A stretch of 8,603 nucleotides of DNA from Zoogloeaceae bacterium. Its GTDB lineage: Bacteria; Pseudomonadota; Gammaproteobacteria; Burkholderiales; Rhodocyclaceae. Shown here piece after piece: positions 1 to 4,936 of this stretch. The stretch is from the NCBI GenBank assembly GCA_015657735.1, contig SSSX01000073.1, positions 1 to 8,603 on the forward strand, written 5' to 3'. Both the position numbers and the translations under genes were made by a program. Positions within the stretch are counted from its first letter, which is position 1; every line of letters begins with the position of its first letter. A model generated the notes under the pieces. The model had not been told where the DNA came from and searched no databases. It worked only from the letters and a program-made list of their open reading frames with translations.

Positions 1-78
1 GGCCAGCGACGAAAACTCGCCGAGATCGATTTCGGCGGGTACGCCAGGGGGGTAGCTTTTCAGCCAGATCTTGTTCAT
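1..78 (-). CDS. fadD: Long-chain fatty acid-CoA ligase, N-terminal fragment (FadD-like)
   Basis: Only the first 26 codons are present; the gene continues past the left edge. The visible peptide begins MNKIWLKSYPPGVPAEID and continues LGEFSSLA. This resembles the start of E. coli FadD (MKKVWLNRYPADVPTEI...), where a WL..YP..VP.EI pattern precedes the AMP-binding domain. FadD activates fatty acids to acyl-CoA using ATP, at the inner face of the membrane, as the entry step to beta-oxidation. The start is supported by AAAGGAGA at 83-90, four bases upstream. The gene follows the CBS-domain gene on the same strand after a 204-base gap, so it probably has its own promoter. The catalytic AMP-binding motifs are outside the window, so the assignment rests on the N-terminal signature alone. 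Confidence 0.72.
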   Translation of the reverse strand, partial: MNKIWLKSYPPGVPAEIDLGEFSSLA

Positions 79-114
79 TTTGTCTCCTTTGCCGTTGGTA
101 ATCGGACCCGGCCG

Positions 115-140
115 GTTTGATGCGTTCATGCGCAAGAAAC
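115..140. promoter_or_regulatory. Interrupted dyad upstream of fadD, candidate operator
   Basis: The two halves read GTTTnnTGCG and CGCAnnAAAC around a 6-base centre, so 8 of 13 base pairs are symmetric. The element ends 37 bases upstream of the fadD start codon, where a repressor of a fatty-acid gene could sit. The orientation (GTTT..AAAC) is opposite to the PsrA half-site order, and I cannot match it to a known FadR consensus. No convincing -35/-10 pair was found next to it. This is inference from symmetry only. Confidence 0.25.
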
Positions 141-172
141 CTCCAGCCGGACCCTGCCCTCCCCAGGCAGTC

Positions 173-192
173 CCGGTGCCCTGCGGCACCGG
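173..192 (-). terminator. 8-bp GC-rich hairpin after the CBS-domain gene, no U-tract
   Basis: CCGGTGCC (173-180) pairs perfectly with GGCACCGG (185-192) around a 4-base loop. It lies about 90 bases downstream of the CBS-gene stop and upstream of fadD. No run of U follows on the minus-strand transcript, so it is not a classical intrinsic terminator. It may protect an mRNA 3' end or mark a Rho-dependent end. The rest of the 79-282 gap shows no gene. Confidence 0.35.
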
Positions 193-282
193 CTTCCAAC
201 GTACTTTTCGACCGGCGTTCAGACGCCTTGTTTTCGGACCGCTGCGCCCCCTGCGCGGGCGGCCCGTTGCTGCGGAGTCGCG

Positions 283-738
283 TTACGGCTCAACCTTGTC
301 TTCTTCGGCCGGCCAGTTGCGGATGTAATTTTTCAGCATGCGGTTCTCGAAACTCTGCTCCTCGAGCACGGCCTTCGCCACGTCGTGGAAAGACACCACG
401 CCCATCAGGGTCGTGCCGTCCATCACCGGCAGGTAGCGCTGGTGATGCTCGACCATCTGGCGGCGCAGTTCGTCCATTTCCATATTCACTGCCGCCGCCA
501 CCGGATCTTTCAGCATGGCGTCTTCGATCGGCAGCGACTGCCAGTTGGCGCCGGTCTTCTGGGTGGCGACCAGCACCTCGCGGAAAGTCAGCAGTCCCGC
601 CATGCGGCCCTTGTCGAAGACGACCAGCGAGCCGACATCCTGCTCCGTCATGATGGCGACAGCTTCGGACAGCGGCTTGTTGGGCGAAATGGTGAAAAGC
701 ACCTTGCCCTTGATTGCCAGAATCTCGCTAACCAGCAT
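283..738 (-). CDS. Tandem CBS-domain protein
   Basis: A 151-residue cytoplasmic protein made almost entirely of two CBS domains (about residues 5-58 and 70-125). Together these should form one Bateman module, which usually binds adenosine nucleotides or S-adenosyl compounds. The repeated hydrophobic-Gly pattern is visible in each half: VGSLVVFDKGRMAGLLTFRE near 35-54 and YLPVMDGTTLMGVVSFHDV near 102-120. The tail EEQSFENRMLKNYI (126-139) is typical of the short stand-alone bacterial CBS-pair family. There is no fused enzyme or membrane segment, so it probably acts as a regulatory or sensor subunit for an unknown partner. The ATG at 738 is preceded by a purine-rich stretch (AGGGAAGAAG), a weak ribosome-binding site. 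It lies between fdxA and fadD on the same strand, with about 200-base gaps on both sides, so operon membership is doubtful. The exact ligand cannot be inferred. Confidence 0.9.
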   Translation of the reverse strand: MLVSEILAIKGKVLFTISPNKPLSEAVAIMTEQDVGSLVVFDKGRMAGLLTFREVLVATQKTGANWQSLPIEDAMLKDPVAAAVNMEMDELRRQMVEHHQRYLPVMDGTTLMGVVSFHDVAKAVLEEQSFENRMLKNYIRNWPAEEDKVEP

Positions 739-776
739 TTTTCTTCTTCCCTCTGAGCGGCGGCGACGCGCCGGAA

Positions 777-796
777 ACCATACTGTTCAGGATGGT
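777..796. promoter_or_regulatory. 20-bp near-perfect dyad upstream of the CBS-domain gene
   Basis: The sequence reads ACCAT-a-CTG-TT-CAG-g-ATGGT, symmetric at 8 of 9 pairs outside the central TT. It begins 39 bases upstream of the CBS gene start. On the minus strand its proximal edge contains TATGGT, a possible weak -10 element, so a bound protein could block the promoter. No good -35 partner is visible. Candidate operator only. Confidence 0.28.
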
Positions 797-818
797 ATTC
801 GATTGCACGCGCAACGAG

Positions 819-840
819 AAGCCCACGCGCGTAGGGGCTT
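819..840 (-). other. Second hairpin downstream of fdxA
   Basis: AAGCCC (819-824) pairs with GGGCTT (835-840). The 10-base loop contains ACGCGCGT, itself self-complementary. No U-tract follows on the minus strand. It may work with the stronger palindrome at 892-915 at the end of the fdxA transcript, or form part of the CBS-gene leader. Confidence 0.25.
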
Positions 841-891
841 ACCCGCAGACCCGGCCCACAGCGGCCGGCCGATGTCTTGCGCACGTCCCGG

Positions 892-915
892 GCGGCGGGG
901 GCATGCCCCCGCCGC
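892..915 (-). terminator. Perfect 24-bp GC palindrome just after fdxA, terminator-like hairpin
   Basis: The 12-base arms are exact complements; the left arm is GCGGCGGGGGCA. In RNA this gives a 10-bp almost all-GC stem closed by a CAUG loop, starting 20 bases after the fdxA stop codon. No U-run follows on the minus strand, so it is atypical as an intrinsic terminator. It probably defines or protects the fdxA mRNA 3' end. Confidence 0.5.
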
Positions 916-935
916 GGCGTCCGGTCGCCCCGCGC

Positions 936-1259
936 TCAGCGCTCGAGGTACTTCAGCTTGTCCTTCGCGCCGCGCCAGTCGTCGGCGTCCGCCGGCGGAT
1001 CCTTGCGCTCGACGATCGGCGTCCATTTGCCCGCCAGTTCGGCATTGAGCGCGATGAAGGCCTGCTGATCGGCGGGCACGTCGTCCTCGGCAAAAATCGC
1101 CTCGGCCGGACATTCGGCCACGCACAGCGTGCAGTCGATGCACTCGTCCGGATCGATCACCAGAAAGTTGGGACCTTCACGAAAGCAATCCACCGGGCAC
1201 ACGTCGACGCAATCGGTGTATTTGCAACGGATACAGTTTTCGGTGACGACGTAGGTCAT
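936..1259 (-). CDS. fdxA: 7Fe-8S ferredoxin FdxA
   Basis: A 107-residue soluble electron carrier with one 3Fe-4S and one 4Fe-4S cluster. The cysteine layout matches Azotobacter-type ferredoxin I shifted by one residue. C9, C17 and C50 should bind the 3Fe-4S cluster, and C21, C40, C43 and C46 the 4Fe-4S cluster. C12 and C25 correspond to the non-ligand cysteines. The C-x7-C-x3-C-P spacing (9-22) and the CIDCTLCVAECP motif (40-51) are diagnostic, and length and acidic character fit the family. The C-terminal region (about 60-107, with GKWTPI) is the usual FdxA extension. The ATG at 1259 is preceded by AGGAG at 1266-1270, seven or fewer bases away. It is transcribed divergently from trxA and followed by a strong hairpin, so it is probably monocistronic. 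Its redox partner is not encoded nearby. Confidence 0.96.
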   Translation of the reverse strand: MTYVVTENCIRCKYTDCVDVCPVDCFREGPNFLVIDPDECIDCTLCVAECPAEAIFAEDDVPADQQAFIALNAELAGKWTPIVERKDPPADADDWRGAKDKLKYLER

Positions 1260-1629
1260 GGGGCGCTCCTAGCTCCTGTTATTGGGACTGCCTTCCAACC
1301 CGGAGGCAGACACAACGGCATTCTGGATGATGTGTGATCGAGGGGCTGAAATATACTCCATTCGCCCACGGCCTAGAGCCCGCCGTCCGGGCCGCGTCAC
1401 GCTGAGACCGCGACCGCGGCGGAATGTTCGCGCGCCGCAACACGGCTAGCACAGTTTCGACCGGCTGGCGAGAAAAGCGCTTTTCTTGGAGAAGAATATT
1501 CGCTAGCATCCCGGCAACTGCATTCCGCATTTCATTGCACGGGTTGAACGGTTCCGGCCGACCCGGAAGTCCTGTTCCACACCGCCACCCCGGCAATGCC
1601 AACCCATCTCCCTGAATCTGCGAGGAACC
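1260..1629. other. 370-base divergent intergenic region between fdxA and trxA
   Basis: No convincing gene was found. It must contain the promoters for both flanking genes. TATACT at 1352-1357 (plus) is a good -10 sequence, and the overlapping minus-strand TATATT lies about 90 bases from the fdxA start, but neither has a convincing -35. Structured elements are a perfect palindrome at 1471-1486, a repeated heptamer GCTAGCA (1445-1451 and 1502-1508), and a 6-bp hairpin TTCCGG/CCGGAA at 1552-1568. The last 110 bases are the trxA leader. Confidence 0.6.
1471..1486. promoter_or_regulatory. Perfect 16-bp palindrome upstream of trxA, candidate operator
   Basis: AGAAAAGCGCTTTTCT is fully self-complementary and lies 144 bases upstream of the trxA start codon. 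TTTTCT (1481-1486) and TAGCAT (1504-1509) are spaced 17 bases and could be a weak -35/-10 pair, placing the palindrome over the -35. It is flanked by two GCTAGCA copies (1445-1451, 1502-1508). Symmetry is seen directly; function is inferred. Confidence 0.35.
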
Positions 1630-1956
1630 ATGAGCGAACATATTCATTACGTCACCGATGCGAACTTCGAAGCTGAAGTTCTGCAGTCCACCAGCCCGGT
1701 CCTCGTCGACTACTGGGCCGAATGGTGCGGCCCGTGCAAGATGATTGCGCCGATCCTGGACGACGTGGCGAAGGAATACAACGGCAAACTCAAGGTTGCC
1801 AAGCTCAACATCGACGAAAACCAGGAAACTCCGGCCAAATACGGCATCCGCGGCATTCCGACGCTGATGCTGTTCAAGGGCGGCAACATCGAAGCCACCA
1901 AGGTCGGCGCGCTGTCCAAGTCCCAGCTGGCGGCTTTCATTGACAGCCACCTGTAA
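1630..1956 (+). CDS. trxA: Thioredoxin 1
   Basis: A 108-residue cytoplasmic disulfide reductase, recycled by NADPH and thioredoxin reductase, which reduces enzymes such as ribonucleotide reductase and oxidised proteins. The active-site motif WCGPCK is at residues 32-37 with redox cysteines C33 and C36. The buried aspartate is D27 (VLVDYWAEWC), and the cis-proline loop is GIPT with P77. The GALSKSQL stretch near 93-100 is typical of the last helix. Length and positions are within one residue of E. coli TrxA. The ribosome-binding site GAGGAA (1622-1627) is three bases before the ATG. rho follows on the same strand after 176 bases, a common trxA-rho neighbourhood in proteobacteria. The two may be partly co-transcribed through the structured rho leader. 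Confidence 0.97.
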   Translation: MSEHIHYVTDANFEAEVLQSTSPVLVDYWAEWCGPCKMIAPILDDVAKEYNGKLKVAKLNIDENQETPAKYGIRGIPTLMLFKGGNIEATKVGALSKSQLAAFIDSHL

Positions 1957-1986
1957 GAACGCTAAATTCATCAGCTTGCATCACTG

Positions 1987-2028
1987 ACGGCACCTTCGGG
2001 GTCATCCGCCCGATAACCCCGGTGCCGT
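1987..2028 (+). promoter_or_regulatory. Bulged hairpin in the trxA-rho gap (leader or attenuator)
   Basis: ACGGCACC (1987-1994) pairs with GGTGCCGT (2021-2028). After a 3-base bulge (TTC), GGGGT (1998-2002) pairs with ACCCC (2016-2020), giving 13 bp around a 13-base loop. It starts 30 bases after the trxA stop. No U-run follows, so it is not a classical terminator. It could stabilise the trxA mRNA 3' end or act in control of rho, which starts 105 bases further on. Confidence 0.5.
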
Positions 2029-2081
2029 TGCGGTACAGTCCGAGCACTTCTGCTGCTGTACCGGCCGCAGCGAATCCGCTG

Positions 2082-2122
2082 CCACCCCTCTACCCCCACC
2101 TCTTCGTTCCCCTCTCCCCACC
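2082..2122 (+). promoter_or_regulatory. C-rich, G-poor rut-like segment in the rho leader
   Basis: Of 41 bases, 27 are C and one is G (2106), with repeated YC dinucleotides and little ability to form structure. This is the composition Rho needs in order to load on RNA. It ends 10 bases before the rho start codon. rho is known to be autoregulated by Rho-dependent attenuation in its leader in E. coli. The same mechanism is inferred here from composition and position. Confidence 0.5.
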
Positions 2123-2132
2123 GCTGCCAGCC

Positions 2133-3392
2133 ATGCAACTCTCGGAGCTCAAGTCTCTCCACGTCGGCCAATTGCTCGAAATGGCCATCGCCAACGAAAT
2201 CGAAGGCGCCAACCGTCTGCGTAAGCAGGAACTGGTCTTCGCGCTGCTGAGGAACCGGGCCAAGAAAGGCGAGCCCATCTACGGCGACGGCGTCATGGAA
2301 ATCCTGCCGGACGGCTTTGGCTTCCTGCGTTCGCCCGACACCTCCTACCTGGCCGGCACCGACGACATCTACGTTTCGCCGAGCCAGATCCGCCGCTTCA
2401 ACCTGCACACCGGCGACACCGTGGAGGGCGAGATCCGCACCCCGAAGGAAGGCGAGCGCTATTTTGCGCTGGTGAAGGTGGACAAGGTCAATTTCGAGCC
2501 GCCCGAAGCCGCCAAGCACAAAATCCTTTTCGAGAACCTCACCCCGCTCCACCCCAACCAGTGCCTGAAGCTGGAACGGGACATCCGCGGCGAGGAGAAC
2601 ATCACCTCCCGCGTGATCGACATGATCTCGCCGATCGGCAAGGGCCAGCGCGGCCTGCTGGTCGCGCCGCCGAAAAGCGGCAAGACGGTGATGCTGCAGC
2701 ACATCGCCCACTCGATCACCTCCAATCACCCGGATGTCGTGGTGATCGTGCTGCTGATCGACGAGCGCCCGGAAGAAGTCACCGAAATGCAGCGCTCGGT
2801 GAAGGGCGAGGTCGTGGCCTCGACCTTCGACGAGCCGGCGATCCGCCACGTGCAGGTCGCCGAAATGGTCATCGAGAAGGCCAAGCGTCTGGTCGAGCAC
2901 AAGAAGGACGTGGTGATCCTCCTCGACTCCCTGACCCGTCTGGCCCGCGCCTACAACACCGTCGTGCCGGCCTCCGGCAAGGTGCTGACCGGCGGTGTGG
3001 ACGCCAACGCGCTGCAGAAGCCGAAGCGTTTCTTCGGCGCCGCCCGCAACATCGAGGAAGGCGGCTCGCTGACCATCATCGCCACCGCGCTGATCGACAC
3101 CGGCAGCCGTATGGACGACGTGATCTACGAGGAGTTCAAGGGCACCGGCAACATGGAAATCCACCTGGATCGCCGGATGGCCGAGAAGCGCGTGTATCCC
3201 GCCATCAACGTCAACCGCTCGGGCACCCGCCGCGAGGAGCTGCTGCTCAAGTCCGACGTGCTGCAGAAGGTGTGGGTGCTGCGCAAGCTGCTCTACGGCA
3301 TGGACGACATCGATGCGATGGAATTCCTGCTCGACAAGATCAAGGCCACCAAGAGCAACGGGGAGTTCTTCGACGCGATGCGTCGCGGCTGA
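2133..3392 (+). CDS. rho: Transcription termination factor Rho
   Basis: A 419-residue hexameric RNA-dependent ATPase/helicase that ends transcription at C-rich sites. Residue numbers coincide with E. coli Rho. The N-terminal helical domain (1-47) is followed by the RNA-binding cold-shock fold with GFGFLRS (61-67). The ATPase core has Walker A APPKSGKT (178-185; K181, K184), catalytic E211, Walker B VILLDS (261-266; D265), Q-loop SGKVLTGG (281-288; K283) and arginine finger R366. Residues around the bicyclomycin pocket (P180, K184, E211, D265, S266, K336, G337) are all present. The start MQLSELKSLHV was chosen because it matches the family N-terminus; the frame stays open back to a GTG at 2022 but that stretch is proline-rich leader. 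No Shine-Dalgarno sequence precedes the ATG, which is unusual. The preceding leader looks like a self-regulatory rut site, and the gene ends in a strong intrinsic terminator. Confidence 0.98.
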   Translation: MQLSELKSLHVGQLLEMAIANEIEGANRLRKQELVFALLRNRAKKGEPIYGDGVMEILPDGFGFLRSPDTSYLAGTDDIYVSPSQIRRFNLHTGDTVEGEIRTPKEGERYFALVKVDKVNFEPPEAAKHKILFENLTPLHPNQCLKLERDIRGEENITSRVIDMISPIGKGQRGLLVAPPKSGKTVMLQHIAHSITSNHPDVVVIVLLIDERPEEVTEMQRSVKGEVVASTFDEPAIRHVQVAEMVIEKAKRLVEHKKDVVILLDSLTRLARAYNTVVPASGKVLTGGVDANALQKPKRFFGAARNIEEGGSLTIIATALIDTGSRMDDVIYEEFKGTGNMEIHLDRRMAEKRVYPAINVNRSGTRREELLLKSDVLQKVWVLRKLLYGMDDIDAMEFLLDKIKATKSNGEFFDAMRRG

Positions 3393-3411
3393 CCGGACAG
3401 CCGCTGGCCAG

Positions 3412-3446
3412 AAAAAACGCCACCTTTCGCGGGTGGCGTTTTTTTT
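3412..3446 (+). terminator. Intrinsic terminator of rho
   Basis: CGCCACC (3418-3424) pairs with GGTGGCG (3432-3438) around a 7-base loop. The stem is extended by six A (3412-3417) pairing into the T-run, and eight T (3439-3446) follow. It lies 20 bases after the rho stop codon. This is the only hairpin in the window with a proper U-tract. Confidence 0.93.
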
Positions 3447-3449
3447 ACA

Positions 3450-3479
3450 AAAGACTGGCCGCAGCCGCAGCCAGTCTTT
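3450..3479 (+). other. 10-bp hairpin between the rho terminator and tRNA-Leu
   Basis: AAAGACTGGC (3450-3459) is the exact complement of GCCAGTCTTT (3470-3479), with a 10-base loop. It could be a second, weaker terminator behind rho, since the right arm ends in TTT. It overlaps the likely tRNA promoter, so it may be read from one promoter and be only template DNA for the other. Confidence 0.5.
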
Positions 3480-3484
3480 ACAAT
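3456..3484 (+). promoter_or_regulatory. Candidate sigma-70 promoter for tRNA-Leu
   Basis: TACAAT at 3479-3484 matches the -10 consensus at 5 of 6 positions. A weak -35 (TGGCCG, 3456-3461) lies 17 bases upstream. The following CCGCGCC is a GC-rich discriminator of the kind seen at stringently controlled stable-RNA promoters. The mature tRNA begins 12 bases after the -10. The -35 is poor, so the call is tentative. Confidence 0.4.
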
Positions 3485-3495
3485 CCGCGCCTCGT

Positions 3496-3580
3496 GCGGA
3501 CGTGGCGAAATTGGTAGACGCACCAGATTTAGGTTCTGGCGCCGCAAGGTGTGGGGGTTCGAGTCCCTTCGTCCGCACCA
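3496..3580 (+). tRNA. tRNA-Leu (anticodon UAG)
   Basis: An 85-base gene with all arms. The acceptor stem is GCGGACG (3496-3502) with CGTCCGC (3570-3576), then A and an encoded CCA (3578-3580). The anticodon stem CCAGA (3523-3527) pairs with TCTGG (3535-3539) around loop TTTAGGT, so the anticodon is TAG at 3530-3532, reading CUA and probably other CUN leucine codons. A long variable arm (CGCC-GCAA-GGTG) marks it as a class II tRNA, as expected for leucine. The T loop is TTCGAGT. It sits immediately after rho and its terminator. No integrase or duplicated tRNA end is visible, so there is no sign that it serves as an attachment site here. Confidence 0.97.
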
Positions 3581-3588
3581 CCAGGCAG

Positions 3589-3612
3589 GCTGCCGCCGAC
3601 CCCCGCGGCAGC
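3589..3612. terminator. Hairpin between convergent tRNA-Leu and hemerythrin gene, possible bidirectional terminator
   Basis: GCTGCCGC (3589-3596) pairs with GCGGCAGC (3605-3612) around an 8-base loop. It lies 8 bases after the tRNA CCA end and 8 bases after the hemerythrin-gene stop on the other strand. Neither direction has a U-tract. Its position between converging transcripts argues for a 3'-end function. Confidence 0.4.
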
Positions 3613-3620
3613 GGCCCCGG

Positions 3621-4196
3621 TTAGCCGCCCGGCCCCAGCCCGATCGGCGGCGGCGCCAGGTTCACGATCTTCGAGAACAACTGCGCGTACTCGCCGGCGG
3701 CGCCTTCCCACGGGTTGTCGTTGGCGACAAAAGCCGCCTCGATCGCGGCCCAGTCCTCGTCCTGCAGATGCTTCTCGGCGAGCGGGAAGATTTCGTGTTC
3801 TTCGGCATTCATGTGCTTCCATTCCTCCTCGATGTAGCGGAGGACCTCGGCGTGGAAGGCCGGAAAGGCGATCTCGCCCCCCTGACGGAAGACGTCCGCC
3901 GCCGCTTCGAGCGCACGGATACGCGCCTCGCCGCGCCGGTGATCGGCCTCAAGGCGCTCGATGACCGGCAGCGCCTCTGCGCAGCGGGTGCGCAGGCGGG
4001 CGAAGAGGTAGTCGTTCTCCTTGGGGTGGTGCACCTTCTCGGGCAGCTTGTCGATGTATTCGATCATCGCGCCGATCAGCCCGAAGTCGGCCTTCATGCG
4101 CCCTTTCTCGATGCCCTCGACGAGCTGGCGCAGGCCGCCCAGCATCGCCGCCAGCGCCCGGTGTTCCTCGTGGATGATGCGCAGTGCTTTCTTCAT
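3621..4196 (-). CDS. Hemerythrin-like HHE-domain protein
   Basis: A 191-residue soluble, mostly helical protein predicted to hold a di-iron site. The helix-wise ligand pattern is visible: H12 (HEEHR), H56 and E60 (HHPKE), H86 (DHRRGEAR), H128 and E132 (HMNAEEH). Such proteins bind O2 or act in oxygen, NO or iron handling; the specific role here is unknown. After the four-helix domain (about 1-145) comes a tail ending in a Pro/Gly-rich LAPPPIGLGPGG. There is no signal peptide or membrane segment. The ATG at 4196 was chosen over upstream in-frame starts because AAGGAGA lies six bases before it (4203-4209) and the hemerythrin homology begins there; the longer frame overlaps livF. It follows livF by 26 bases on the same strand, so it is probably the last gene of the transporter operon. 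A hemerythrin protein is not part of the usual HAAT transporter. Confidence 0.88.
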   Translation of the reverse strand: MKKALRIIHEEHRALAAMLGGLRQLVEGIEKGRMKADFGLIGAMIEYIDKLPEKVHHPKENDYLFARLRTRCAEALPVIERLEADHRRGEARIRALEAAADVFRQGGEIAFPAFHAEVLRYIEEEWKHMNAEEHEIFPLAEKHLQDEDWAAIEAAFVANDNPWEGAAGEYAQLFSKIVNLAPPPIGLGPGG

Positions 4197-4222
4197 GTCG
4201 CGTCTCCTTGCCCGGGCCGGAA

Positions 4223-4936
4223 TCAGACGCCCAGGTATTTCTGGATGAGCTCGGGGTTGTCCCGCACGGTCTCGCTGTCGCCGTCGAAGACGACCTCGCC
4301 CTTGACCAGGATCATCGCCCGGTCGCAGATCGAGGTGACCGCCGAGTGGTTCTTGTCGACGATCATCGTGGCGATGCCGGTCTTGCGGATTTCCTTGACG
4401 ATGCGCCAGATCTCCAGCGCGATCAGCGGGGCCAGACCTTCGGTGGCTTCGTCGAGGATCAGCAGGTCGGGGTTGGTCATCAGCGCCCGGCCGATGGTGA
4501 GCATCTGCTGCTCGCCGCCGGAGAGCTGCCAGCCGCCGTTGTTGATCCGTTCGCCGAGCCGCGGGAAGGTTGCCATGACCCGCTCGAAGGTCCATTCGCG
4601 CTGGCCGTCCACACCGGCGCGGGCGGCCATCTGCAGGTTCTCGCGCACCGACAGGTTGGGGAAGATGCCCCGCCCTTCGGGCACGTAGGCGATGCCGCGC
4701 TGGGCGATGCGGTAGGTCGGCGCCTTCGTGAAGTCGTCGCCGCACACCATCACCCGGCCGTGGCGCGGACGCACGATGCCGAGCAGGCTCTTGATCAGCG
4801 TCGTCTTGCCCATGCCGTTGCGGCCCATCAGGGCGATGCCCTCGCCCTGCCGGATGTGGAAGTCGATGCCGTGCAGGATGTGGCTGGCGCCGTAGTAGGT
4901 GTGCAGCTCCTTGGCTTCGAGCAGCATCTTAGACAT
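4223..4936 (-). CDS. livF: HAAT-family ABC transporter ATP-binding protein LivF
   Basis: A 237-residue cytoplasmic ATPase, one of two that should power the LivH-LivM permease. Walker A is GRNGMGKTT (38-46), the signature LSGGEQ (138-143), and Walker B LLILDE (158-163) with catalytic E163. The Q-loop region reads YVPEGRGIF (84-92) with E87, as usual in LivF. At the H-switch position the sequence is VDKN (193-196), with lysine instead of histidine; E. coli LivF has VEQN, so loss of this His is a family trait. The short C-terminus ending YLGV is typical. The start ATG overlaps the livG stop by 8 bases (ATGTCTAA). A perfect AGGAGG at 4946-4951, nine bases upstream, supports it over the Met at codon 4. 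It lies downstream of livG and upstream of the hemerythrin gene. Confidence 0.95.
   Translation of the reverse strand: MSKMLLEAKELHTYYGASHILHGIDFHIRQGEGIALMGRNGMGKTTLIKSLLGIVRPRHGRVMVCGDDFTKAPTYRIAQRGIAYVPEGRGIFPNLSVRENLQMAARAGVDGQREWTFERVMATFPRLGERINNGGWQLSGGEQQMLTIGRALMTNPDLLILDEATEGLAPLIALEIWRIVKEIRKTGIATMIVDKNHSAVTSICDRAMILVKGEVVFDGDSETVRDNPELIQKYLGV

Noticed and set aside
1535..1563. TTGCAC at 1535-1540 as a trxA -35 element
   Set aside because: At 16-18 bases downstream the sequence is GC-rich (CCGACC) with no resemblance to a -10.
1279..1971. Minus-strand frame of 230 codons over trxA and the divergent gap
   Set aside because: Most of it is antisense to trxA, and the remainder is low-complexity shadow sequence without a family signature.
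3496..3580. tRNA-Leu as a genomic-island attachment site
   Set aside because: No integrase, no second copy of the tRNA 3' end, and ordinary core genes lie on both sides.
1971..3581. Long open frame (536 codons) on the minus strand opposite rho
   Set aside because: It is antisense to a fully validated rho gene, rich in His/Asp/Val as expected of a GC-rich shadow frame, and runs into the tRNA gene. It has no recognisable domain.
3549..4688. Plus-strand frames of 379 and 137 codons starting in the tRNA and running over the hemerythrin gene
   Set aside because: They begin inside the tRNA and lie opposite well-supported hemerythrin and livF genes.
3621..4745. Longer form of the hemerythrin gene (374 codons)
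   Set aside because: The upstream part overlaps livF and is Arg/Ala/Gly-rich shadow sequence. Hemerythrin homology and a good ribosome-binding site begin at 4196.
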